Below are positions 13,008-25,200 of a stretch of 64,000 bases of DNA, one piece after another. Both the position numbers and the translations under genes were made by a program. The DNA comes from Lateolabrax maculatus (taxonomy: Eukaryota > Chordata > Actinopteri > Acropomatiformes > Lateolabracidae), in NCBI GenBank assembly GCA_031216445.1, contig CM062202.1:1480001-1544000 (forward strand), written 5' to 3'. A model generated the notes under the pieces. That model ran no database searches. It had not been told where the DNA came from and saw only the letters and a program-made list of their open reading frames with translations. How positions within the stretch are numbered: the first letter of the stretch is position 1; each line of letters begins with the position of its first letter.

Positions 13008-15772
13008 CATCATCATCATCATCATCAATTAATTAGTCCATTCAGCAATCATTTAAATGCCAAAAATGATCGAGTTCCAACTTCTCAAATATGACTTTTT
13101 CACCTTGGGTTCAGTTTTCAGACTATTTAGATTGTATCTTCAGGTCAGAGAGAAACAGTATTTAATTTAGATGTATATTCTTATGGTTGAAATTAGAAAA
13201 TAAATGATGTTTGTTGACAACTGGTTGTCGGTCCCTATGCGTCAGACCTGTGATAGACCTATCACCCACTGTCAGCTGGGATAGGCTCCAGCCCCAGGAC
13301 ACCTTTACTGATGGAAAGACTATTTAACCCCTACCCACTAAATATCATATACGAATGGGGAAAATAAAATCAAACATGGATGTCACTAGAGATAAAAACT
13401 AGGCTGTTTTTCTGACTAAATGTTTTAAAAGGTTGACAGTTCGGAGACTGGTTTGACGTCTAGATTTTGGGAACCAGTATAGAGGATAAACTTTTACAGT
13501 CTTGTAGAACTTTTTGAAATGCCTTAAATTACCTCCATTTAGGGCCTTGAAAGGTCTTGAACATAGTTAAGTGGTGGAGTGAGTGTTTATGTTGTTGCAT
13601 CACTCTCTCTTCAATCAATGAAAACGAAAATATTTCTCCTTCCTGGTGGGGGAGAAGTTTTAGTTCAACTCACTTAACCAACTCCAGCGTCTGTTTGGAT
13701 GCAAAATTCCTGTTTGTCTCATGTTTCCTCCTGGTGATATAATCTGGGAGTGTGGAGGAGAGGCCACCACCTCCTCTTTCTTCTCCTCTCTTGTTTCTCT
13801 CCTTTCATCTTCACTCCCTCACTAACGGTCTTCCTTTCATAGTCAATGTCGGCTCTTTGTGCGAGAGGCCTCGCTCAGTCGAGCTGTCAGATCAGGGCTG
13901 TTTGTCTTTTCCTCCACACCGGCCTGTGTGGGCCGATGTGGGCCAAACAACTTTCCTCCTGCCCTGAAACTGAGGCCAATCAAGCTAAAAATATCCTGGC
14001 GGAGGTTATCACAGTGTTCATATTTGGCTACTTTGTGTGGAAGTGCAGCAGCAGATCTAACTACAAGGTCCTTAAATATGTCCACGTACCGCTGTGAGCG
14101 GGTATGAATATCTGGCTGTTTAGTTGCTCGATGTTATATTTTCTTGTCTGTTTGCTGTCGGGTGCTGGGCAGGAAGTGGTGGTTCATTCAGGCTACATCG
14201 ACACTTATACGTTTTCATTTTAAAACGACTTTTGGAAACTCTGCTTCTCCCTGTTTTAGTTTGAAGACTACCGGGGTTGCGTTTTAGTTTGGACGCTTCC
14301 TGATTGCGTCTCATCAGTCCCGACGTGTCCTTCCCTGATTCGTCACGCCCCCCATCACATGACCCTTTTCTGGAAGAAAGCAAACATCAGCCTTAACTAC
14401 CTGAGGTTAATTCAACACGGATAACGAATCACAGACGCTGCTGACCCTGTTGTCGACGCTAGCAGCTGTTGTGCAGTTCAATTGTGCATTTTATAACGCT
14501 GCTGCTGCCTAAAAGCACAGGAGGCAGGATATTAGTCCAGTGATTTGCGACAATTCCCGTATCCAGCGGCATTATCAGCCCCACATAGAGCGCCAGTTTT
14601 GAGTGAGGCAGAGAAAACAAATACCAATGAAATAATAAAGTAAACTTTTGTAACTGTTAATTTTTAAACTGTGTGTGTGAGAGAGAGATAGAATAGGCAA
14701 GACCCTTTTTTCCAATGAAAAATGTGTGTTCGTGTTGACGGAGATTGTTTCTGAAACGGTGCTGAAACACTAATGAGGACGGAGATTGTTTATGTTTCAA
14801 AACTCCTTTAAAGAGGTTATTCAGAGTTGTGGAAAGAGCTTCACGTCTATTTTCGACTGTGTTTGCGGTCACTTGTGTTGCGGTGTGGGAAAATATTCCC
14901 TTTTAAAGCTGCAATAAGCTGTAAAAGATGCATGAAAGAGTGGATATAAACAGAGGGAGGACCAGGAGAAGAAAACAAGTTGACAAAAGCCAGTTAAGGA
15001 GGGATAGAGAAAGAATGAAGGATGGAAGAGTGGACCAAAATAATGAGGAAGAAAAGATGAAAGGAAAAGAGAAGAAAGAGGTGGTTAGGAATGCAGCTTA
15101 GAGGGGAGGAGGTGAAGAGAGAGGGGAGGAAAGAGGGGAGTAGAGAAGGAGCGATAAAAGAAAACTGGATCAGAGTAGAGAATTCAGGATAACGGGATGG
15201 ATGAATGATGGCAAGGAGAGGAAGGAGAAAACATGGATGAAAGGATAAGATGCAGAAAGAAGAAAGGGAAGGAAGTAAAAAAGGAAGCAAAGGAGGAAGA
15301 AAGGGAAGGATATAAGGATAAGGGGGGAAGGATAGATAAAAGGGAGGAGAGAAGGAGAACAGAGCATGGAGAAGAGAAGCAACAACAGAACAGAGGGAAA
15401 GATAAAAGGAATAAAAGAAAAGAAGATATCAAAGAGGAGGGAGGAAAGAAGAGAAAGAGGGGTGGAGGAAAGATGACAGGATGGAGGTAGTGAAGGAGCA
15501 AAAGAGAGAAACATGAGGAGAAAGAAAAGGAGGGAGGAGACGGGATGAAATCAGAGGAAAGAGGGATGAAGAAGAAGGTAAAGATGGAGGTGTGGAGAAA
15601 TAGATGGAGCGGCCTCCGTCCCAAACAAAAGCTGTGTTCAGGCTCAGCATCTGCTTCATATCACCCTCCTCCTCCTCCTCCTCCTCCTCCAATCGCTTGT
15701 TTTCTCTCCGGGTGACAAACGGCAGCAAGGCCTCTTTAATGTGTGTGTGTGTGTTCATGTTAGAGCAGCATG

Positions 15773-15826
<54 letters not shown>

Positions 15827-16288
15827 CCAGGTTATAGCTGGTTGACATGTTTAAAATCACAGATTCAATGAGGTCATTTAAATAATACATGTTGGTGTAC
15901 GTCACGATGTGTCTCCGGGTTCCTCAGGACGAGTCAACTTCACAGATGAGATGGACTATTTATAAAAGACACACAGAAGCTGTTCCTGTGCTCAGTTTGG
16001 TCTCGTACAGCTCAGCTCACCATGAACTAATTTTTTTGGTTCATTTGTGTGTATAATATATATATATATTATCTACCTCAGAGGATACCAATCCGGCTGA
16101 AAGCTCAGGAAAAAAAGCCGATGGGTGCACCTCGGGTTTAATGACGCGTGTTTCTGCATTTTGTGATTCATCAACATCGTGTCATGTGGAAGAGAGTCGG
16201 ACGCCGTCGCGAGGAAAACACACGGAGGAGATTGGTTTGATAATTAATGAGGATCAAAGGTCATTATGTCATAAAATCCAAAGGGGAC

Positions 16289-16325
<37 letters not shown>

Positions 16326-17065
16326 ACATTTCCTGGTTGCTATGGTAGCCGACGCTCCTCTGCATCACGCACACGAATGCCGCCACTTGGCAGGCAAACA
16401 GAGTCTGTAGCCAAACACGTCCCATAAGACCCATTCATCCATCCATCATCCATCCCTGTGCTCACCGTCTGCTGCTCCCAGAGGAGGAGCAGGAGGAGGA
16501 GGAGGAGGAGATGATGGAGAAAGAGAGGTAGGGTGAAGAGGAAGCGTGGAAAGATGAAAAGGGGGAGAAGATTGAGAGGGATGGAGGAGGAGGAGAGGAT
16601 GAAGGAGCAGAGATTATCCATTTTTGCTCCCTGAGGGATCATGAACTTTTACCCTGGTCCCTAAACTCATCAGGGAATATTGGGCCCCGGTCCCTGAGGT
16701 CCCTGAGAGGTCTCTGAGGTCCCTAAGGTCACGATTGGCCCCCATTACTCTGAAGAGGGGCATTTAGAATAATAATAATCCAATATCATTTATCACCTTT
16801 TAGTCAAATCAATACATGATGATGTAATGATCATGTGACCGCTGGTTCCAACAAGCTCAGATTAATCCAAATGAAAACATAATGTACAGACCATGTAAAG
16901 AAAATGTTGTGGGTTCAAATCCAGTCGGACGACATTCTGTCACATATCACACAGTTTAATTTAAAAAAAAAAAAAAAAAACCCTCACAAATATTTAGTTT
17001 CATGTTTCTAAAAAAGGTTCAATAGTGCATCTGTTAGGGACTATTTTCAGCGGCGGATATAGATA

Positions 17066-17099
<34 letters not shown>

Positions 17100-18810
17100 C
17101 GACAGCTGTGAGGTTTACATCAGGTCGATCTGCCGGAACAACTTTTAAACTAATTCTGATCGCCTGCCGATACCAATAATCCCTTCATCAATACCTCAGT
17201 GTCCCAGAGGACCGGCGCCCACCTCCTTCTGCTCGTGAATCAATCCTTCCTTCTGTCCATCCTCCCCCTTTTTTCTTTTATTAGTTTATTTTTCAGGGAG
17301 TTAGTTTTCTACTCAAAACTACTCCTCATTACCAAAAGAACATTAGTTAATAAACATCCTCTCCCGTCTGTCCTGACCAGACTTCATTCACTTTGTCCCC
17401 AGTTTTAGCTCAGCCTCAGTCTAAAACCATCAGCGTTAGTGTTTCCCAACAAGCCGCCGGCTGTAAACACCACGTTAGCTGTGGACAGAGACGGAGAGAG
17501 ACGGAGAGAGAGACGGAGAGAGAGACGGAGAGAGAGACGGAGAGAGACGGAGAGAGAGACGGAGAGAGAGACGGAGAGAGACGGAGAGAGAGACGGAGAG
17601 AGAGACGGAGAGAGACGGAGAGAGACGGAGAGAGAGACGGAGAGAGAGACGGAGAGAGAGACGGAGAGAGAGGGAGAGAGAGACGGAGAGAGACGGAGAG
17701 AGACGGAGAGAGAGACGGAGAGAGAGACGGAGAGAGACGGAGAGAGAGACGGAGAGAGAGACGGAGAGAGACGGAGAGAGAGACGGTAATAAAGTTACAG
17801 ACTCAGAGGGACGGCTGGAGAGACGGAGAGTTTGGTAGTCAGATAAGGACAAAGTGGACCTCTGGGACTATTTTATGATGGATAGATTCAGGAGGAGGGA
17901 TACGTGTGGGCAGGAGACACTGACTGCACCTCTTGGAGAGAGAGTTATTGATGAAGTGATTATTAGCAGCAGCAGGCGATCAAAACTCGTTTAGAGGGGG
18001 AGTCGGCTGATGAAATTGTGATCACCAGTATCTGTTGATGTTGGAGCTCGTCACTCATCACTGGTGTTTGTCCATCTAAAAAAAAATAAAAAATCACACT
18101 TCTGGTTTCCTCTTTTTACGTCAAAGAAAACAAATTTTGTCGAGGTTTTAATTTTTGTCCTTTTTTTTTTAATCAGCAATATTTTATGGAGACTTAAGTC
18201 ACAATTATTGTTTGATGACGTCCGTTTCGTTATTGTCACGCAAAAAGTGTTTATGAATATATTTTGGCAACAAAATTAAAACTTTCCAACACGACTGACA
18301 ACGTTTTTTGAATCTGATGACTCGTTTTCCAGGACATTTTGGGCAGTTTAGAGGTTTTCTGGGACTTTTCCAGGAGTTCCCAGGAGTTTCACAGACTGGA
18401 TGACATTTTTCATAATTATTTTACTGTTCTGTCGTTACATTATGAGCGACCTCTGACCCGTCGGCTTAGAGCTCAAGTCTGCTGCTCGAGTCTCTTTCTC
18501 TGGACAAATGACCACATGTGTGATTGTTTTGTGTTTTTTGGGCAGTCAGATGGGCAGTTTGAGGGGATGAATGATGGGACATGGGCATATGGATGGTTGG
18601 TACACACACACACAGACACACAGACACACAGACACACACACACACACACACACAGAGTGGGAGCAGTTGGCAGTGCCACAGAGTCTTTGTGGAGAGATCC
18701 ATCATTCAAACAAACACTGACACCAACACACAAATGTCGCTGCCGGGGTGTCAATAAAAACACACATGTCCGGTAGAAGATGGAGGAGGACTCATCTGGA
18801 CCGAGGCAGC

Positions 18811-18857
<47 letters not shown>

Positions 18858-19307
18858 CCTTCAATAAGAATACATATACTGAAGAAAAGGCGTCTTTCAG
18901 TCTGCAATCCACCGCAGGTTGTTTGCTGAGTCTCCTCCAAATATACAATCTGACTGAAGATCTTCCAATGACCCAGAGTGAGTTAATTATCCGTTAAACC
19001 ACAGAAAGTCTCGCATCTTGATGTTTTAACACTGACTCACAACATGTTTTGAGAAATTTACAGGAAAACAAAGTTGGCACAAAAGATAAAAAAACATATT
19101 CTGTTACTTTGCTCATCTCTTTTTGCAGAATACACGTAAAGTCCAACGTTACGTTTGATTTATTTTCCTTATTTGACCAGAAAAAGCTATTTTCCAAGAG
19201 TTTTCGAAAGAGCAGTCTTAACCCTTAACTAAAATGAGAAATCTAGACAGACTCTGAGCGTAAAGAAAACACAGACAGAGAAAAGAGTGAAGTTATGGAT
19301 AAATAAA

Positions 19308-19357
<50 letters not shown>

Positions 19358-22162
19358 GTGTGTTCACACTCACCTCTGTCGAACTCATCTGGAATCTGTC
19401 AGGGAGGCAGAAAGATGAAAGAAATTATTTAACATCTGAACACACAACAGCCGGCCGATAATCAATCACATCAATCAATCAGTCAATCATCAGTGTTCCG
19501 TGTTGACAGTAAATGTGTGATGTGATGACACAACACTACAAATCAATCACTCAGCGATGGTTAAACAGACACATAGAGATCAATGAGAGGCAGCGTGTGT
19601 GTGTTATAGATAACTTAAGAAAAATAATAGATTAAGATTTAATGAAATTAATTTGTCGCAGTCATAATAAAGATAAATATTCTGGCAGCATGGAAATAAC
19701 ATTTTAGAAGAGGAGGAGGAGGAAGAGGAGGATAAGAAGAAGTAGATGCAAAAAATGAGAAACAGAAAAGAACAAGAAAAAAGAAATAAGAAGAAAGGAG
19801 GAGAGAAAAATTAATAAAATAAGATCCAGAAGTTGAGGAGAAAGAAGTTGAGAAACAGTGACATGAAGAAGGAGGAGAAGGAGGTTTGGGAGAGTAAGGA
19901 AGACTAAATGAGACACACAGTCAAAAGGAGAAGTAGTAAAGGTAGAGTAAGAAGGCGGAAGAAAAGAAGAAGAGAAAGTAGAGGAAGAGGGGAAGAATGA
20001 ATGAGGAGGAGACAGACAGGGAGAAGGAGGAGGAGGAGAGGTAGGAGGAGGAGGAGGAGTGCAAGGTTGGTCAGGACTCTGGGACAGAGCTCACAGCTCT
20101 GGTGTAGGACTCCCCCTGGTGGCCATGAAGCAGACATGCAGTCGTATTAAACAGGAGGAGGAGGAGGAAAAAAAAACAAAAAAACTTTAAAACATGAAGC
20201 TTTATAAATGGAGAGGTGAGGACACGAGGCCCGTCTGTAAAACAGAGGATGTGCTGAATGTTTTATCCTTTCTTGGTAATTTACTCCTTTTTAAGTCAGC
20301 AAACTTGACCAAACTTCCAAAATCATTAACAAAATTCCCATCTCATCCGTTTGGGTAACTTCAAATTCAGATACAAGCAGCTATCAGGACTTTCCCGAAG
20401 TCTGAGGGAACCCCGCGTCGTGTTTCGAGAGTCAGCCCGGACTGAGGTGTGAAACGGGCCATTAAACCTCATCGACACCCGGGTACGACTGCAGAGCTGC
20501 AGCCTGGGAGAGCGGCACGGGAACGGGTTCCCACCAGGAAACTACACACAAAACTATTACAATAAGTTTACTGGAGTGCAACACAGAGTCTACCGTCCAT
20601 GATCCACCAGAACACATCGTCGGTGATACAAAGCAACACGTCGCTCGAGAAGAAAATACCATGAAAATACTATGAAAATACTATAGGAAATAATCAGATT
20701 TTTCTTCAGTTTTTTTTCTCTCTGATGGGAAGACTCCCAACAAAATATTTAAGTAATTTAATTAATAAGAGGAGCCGGAAAACGTTGCTGAGGAGAGGGA
20801 AGGCCCCGGGTAAGCGGAGGAAGTGGACGGATGGATACGTAGAATTTCAAGTTGCAGAACATCTGATGGAAGAAAAGCATAATTCAGTGTCTTATGTTGG
20901 CGTCGAGGCTGCTGGGAGGTTGTGGCGTTCCCTCGAGATGTAACGTAGGATGGGAAAAGTGTGTCCTAACTTCCCTCGCTTTCACCTCACAGCCTCATAA
21001 AGACGTTCAAACACAAGAGGATGTGAAGCTGATGAGAAGTGTGTCCTTTGAAGAACTTCTTCCCATAGTTTCACCTCTGACAGCTGGGACATGTGCCCTG
21101 CGAGGGGGGCGGGAAGGCGAAGTGTGCCTCGGCTTTGAAGTGATTCAGTCTGCCTGTTGGCTAGACGGGATACAGCCAGAGGGTTTACAACGTGTGAGCA
21201 CGGGAAGGAAAGAGCTTTACAACGCAGCATGGAGGAGAAGACAGGTCCTGGTTCCCGCATCCTCACAAAACTTCACAAGAGAAACTCACACGTGATCTCA
21301 CAGCGATTACTAATCACATCCTGACCTGACATTCACCATGAAACGGGTTATTTATCCTGTTCACACAAAATCATGTTCAAAGTGTTTTTGTGGAGGAGGC
21401 TGAAACGCACCGCACACATAGCTCCAGGTGAATTCCCGGGATAACCTGTTGTGGTTTTCACTGTTCACACATGAAGCTGCACTCAGGAACATTTCCGTCT
21501 TGCTTTATGTACCTTTCTGCACACGGAAGGGGCAGTCGAGCAGAGAGCTGCGAGCGGCCATGATGGTGCATGATGACGCCACCCAGATTTTTACATTTTG
21601 AAAGCACAGTTAAAGCCTAATGGGCTAAAAAAGCCTAATCAGCTAATGCTGATTATTTTCCTCATCAATTAATCTTTTGTGATATTTAAGTAAGTAAATG
21701 TCTTCAAACCCTCCGACTGGAGAAGCTGCAGCCAGAGAAGTGTTGGTAATTGTGCTTAATAAATAACAGATTATTCAGTCATCAAAGCAGTTTTTCAATC
21801 ATTCTGATGCAACAATGAACAACAACATTTTCTCAAATGTGAAAAATTGCTGTTTTCTTCTAATGGTAGTAAAGTAAATATTCTGGGGTTTGAGATTTTA
21901 GATATCTTGAGATGTCAACTTGTAGAAATTGCGATGGACAATTCACTACGTTCTGACATTTTATAGACTTACAGAATTAATGAAGGAAATAGTCAGCTGA
22001 TTAACTGATAATCAACTAATCCACTGACGTATCTTACATGTAGTTTAACAGCCGAGTGGGGACCCTGGCCAACAAGGTCTGTTCACAGTGGAAATAAACA
22101 CTTGGAAATAAGTAGAGTGGTAACTTTATTACCAAAGCAGAAGCTGGACAGCCAGTCCGAGA

Positions 22163-22233
<71 letters not shown>

Positions 22234-25200
22234 AACTGTGTCCTGTGAAGCGTTTTATTTTTTTAAGTCTACTAAATTTCCCAGACAGACACGTTGCAGA
22301 CAGCACGGCACACGCCACATGTCATCGTCCTGTTTAGCAAATGTCCTCTGTGAAGACGAGAAAGGAGGTGAGATAAGTGTGCCCGAGATGCCGATGTGAG
22401 AAGTGTGTCGTCTGATGGGAGCTGGATGCTCCCGACAGGATGTCCGGGTGAGAGAAGTGTGCCCTTTGAAGGAAGCAATCCTCCCCGGTTGTAAGGAAGT
22501 GAACGCAGCTCAGAGGAAAGAGCGCTCATCTTTCCCACATCCACACCTCATCACACATCACAGCTGGGATCATTTGGCCCCAAACTTGGTGGGAAAAACA
22601 GACTTAAGAATTAAAAGCTGCCAAATTACAAATAAGTCAGGGCTAAAGATTGTTTAGGACGGTTGTGGTGACTGTTTACTCTGCATTTCAGTGACCAATC
22701 TAATCCCTGCTGTTAACTTTTGATAAAAAACGATGAATTTGGATCAAGGACCATCTCTGGATGGTACAATCAGAAGGTTATGAATGTCTTTGCTACTAGT
22801 GTTAAACTTTTTGCATGTGGGATTAATTTCCCAAAGACCTCTGCAGCAAAACCAGAAGGGCCCGAAGTGTCATTTTCAGGTGTCTCGATGGACTAAGTTC
22901 CCCGAGAGTTTGAAGGACAATGTTTTAACCTGGAGAAGAAAACACTAATCTTTATTTTCAACAGAAGAAATCAATGACCATGAAGGTGTTGGAGGCTCCA
23001 GTTTGAGGTCATTCTTCTGCCTTTTTGCTGTAGCAGGCTGAGTAAAGGGAATAAAAATTTTTCTTTCTGCTTCTCTGACGGCTTCAAAGTCGCGACGACA
23101 AAGGCGTCTTAGCAGGAAGCCGTCCTGAGACGTTTGGCTCTTTGATAGCAACAAAAGGATCCTAACGTGAGAGAAGTGTGCCCTTTGAAGTAGCCCGTCT
23201 TCCCACCTCGACACCTCCGACAGCAGATCCTGTCTGAGAGCTGAGCACTGGTCTCTGAGACCAGAGAAACTGGGGAGCTTCAGTCAGCTGTTATCTGAAT
23301 ATAACAATATTTAAAAAGAATAATGCTGATGAAATGAGTGCAGTACTTTGGATGTTGTTAGTTTTATTTCAGTCTTTGTTTTTGATATTCCAATCTCTGC
23401 AGAGGACGTCTGGTCTAACGTAGATCACATTTAACGTATTTAAAGTGATAATTAATTAAATGCAGTTACAGTTTGATAAGCATTTGAATGAGCGGCTGTT
23501 CCTTGAAGTAGCACTGGGATATGAGTCAGTGGTACATGAGAGGACTGGAAGTGATGGTCATTAGCGTGTGGAGGTGGGATAATTGGGCTCTTTGATGCTC
23601 CAGACTTTCCCAAAGTCGCAGCTCAGACGATTTCTCATCTACCTGCCGAGTGTGCTGCCGCTTCTATTAAAAGTGCAACAATGAACAAAAGGGCCCACGG
23701 GGAAGGCGAGATAAGTGTGCTCCTTCCTTTCCCATCCCGACACCTCTAACAGACGGACACACGTCACAGGCGGCTGCGACTTGTGTCCTTTACAGCCTCC
23801 TATACAACAGGAAAAGGATCTCCGACCCGTGAGGCGAGCGCCACCGCACATCAAAAGGAATCGACAGGAAGAAAGAGGCGGTGGGGATTCACAGCGACGT
23901 GCCAAAGTGTGCCGCCGGGAACCGCATCAGCTCGGCTCTGGTCCCATCTGAGCCCGAACAGACGGCTAAATGTGCCGTCACATTAAAGCGCAGGCTCTGA
24001 CGGGTGCCGGTGGTTATGTGTGCAGAATCACACCTGGAGGGATTGTGTGTGTGTGTGACAGTAAAACTTACCATGTTTCCTTGTTCATCCACTGAATTGG
24101 TGCCTAAAAAAAAAAGAGAAGAAACAACAGTTTATCACCTGTGTGCTTCAAAGGGAAAAAATATGTTCAGGGTACAAAGTACAAACTTAAACATTTGTTT
24201 ATAGGCCAGTAATTAGAGGGAAATATTAATTATTCTTTGCTGAGTTTGTTAGATGTTGGAGATTTTAAAGAACTTGAACCAATTAAAATGTCTCCACAGC
24301 GCTGCATATCACAAGCTGAAGTACTGACAGCTGTCATCAAATGTCCGATCAGACTCTTAATTATTTTGATTCGATACTTCCTGGTTTATCTCAAAATCTT
24401 GCCAATTTTACAAATGTTTCATCAAAGCAAAGTTCATGTACGGCTGCTTTTGTTTACAATTGCATAGTTTAGTTATAGTTTAAAAAAAAAAAAAGCTTCA
24501 CTTGTTCAATGAAAGAAAAATGAATCGATTTGGACTGCTGATCAGATGAAACAGGACATTTGAAGACGTCACCTTGGGCGTGAAGATCTTTTTATTGGGC
24601 ATTTTTTACTATTGTTTTAAAGGTTATAACCTAAACCTTAATGGGGAAAAAAAATCAATGATGAAATAATCTTCAGTTGCAGCCCCAATGAAGACTCAAA
24701 CAAAAATGCAGACACACTAAGACGAGACAACAGATGTTTTTCCACACTTTTGCCAAAAACTGAGACATGCAAATCACCAAAACATTTTTCAGCTTTTCCA
24801 AATACAACTTTCATTAGTATTTCTGCAGTTTTCATCACAGTATCAAGAGCCTGTATGCAAGAGGTCAGAGATTGAATTCCCAAACTCAACTCGTGGCTTT
24901 CACAACACCTGCAAATATTATCTGCACGTCACCCAAACCTTGTGATGACAGAAAACAAAACAAAGTATTTCACAAACCTATCAGCAGGCAAACCACACAG
25001 AAAGATGTGGACATGCACTTTTTCCAGTTATTTTCAGGTAATAACCCAGAAGAGTATTTCCAAAAACTAATCCACATGGCAGAGAAGATTCAATTCCAAA
25101 TTATAAAAGACATTATTCCCATTCAGTATTCCAGATGTGCAACAGAATTATTCCATGATATGGACGAGATGAAGAAAAAGTGGGAGAAAGTAACTCTTAA

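Larger units (their letters stand above)
10730..19373 (-). other. timm50: timm50 intron 4 (about 8.6 kb)
   Basis: This is the largest timm50 intron. It holds microsatellites, a 0.65-kb purine tract, the GACGGAGA minisatellite and a LINE/SINE-tail fragment. I found no exon of another gene inside it on either strand. Confidence 0.7.
20952..23930. repeat. Dispersed short motif family, GAGA(A/T)AAGTGTGCCC-like
   Basis: Variants of GAGAAGTGTGCCCTTTGAAG recur at about 20952, 21034, 21113, 22371, 22398, 22451, 23168, 23707 and 23903. Several are followed by CTTCCCA(C/T) and ACCTCYGACAG-like ends. It looks like one diverged repeat unit spread through timm50 intron 3. I cannot classify it. Confidence 0.6.

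Noticed and set aside
12571..13032. 153-codon open frame with Val/Cys and poly-Ile ends
   Set aside because: Both ends are microsatellites. The middle shows no family resemblance and no splice signals.
14994..15905. Long Ser/Leu/Phe-rich minus-strand and Lys/Glu-rich plus-strand open frames
   Set aside because: Composition artefacts of the polypurine tract and CA runs. No homology and no introns that fit.
17393..17878. Arg/Glu-rich and Ser/Leu-rich open frames of up to 161 codons
   Set aside because: They come entirely from the GACGGAGA minisatellite, which contains no stop codon in several frames.
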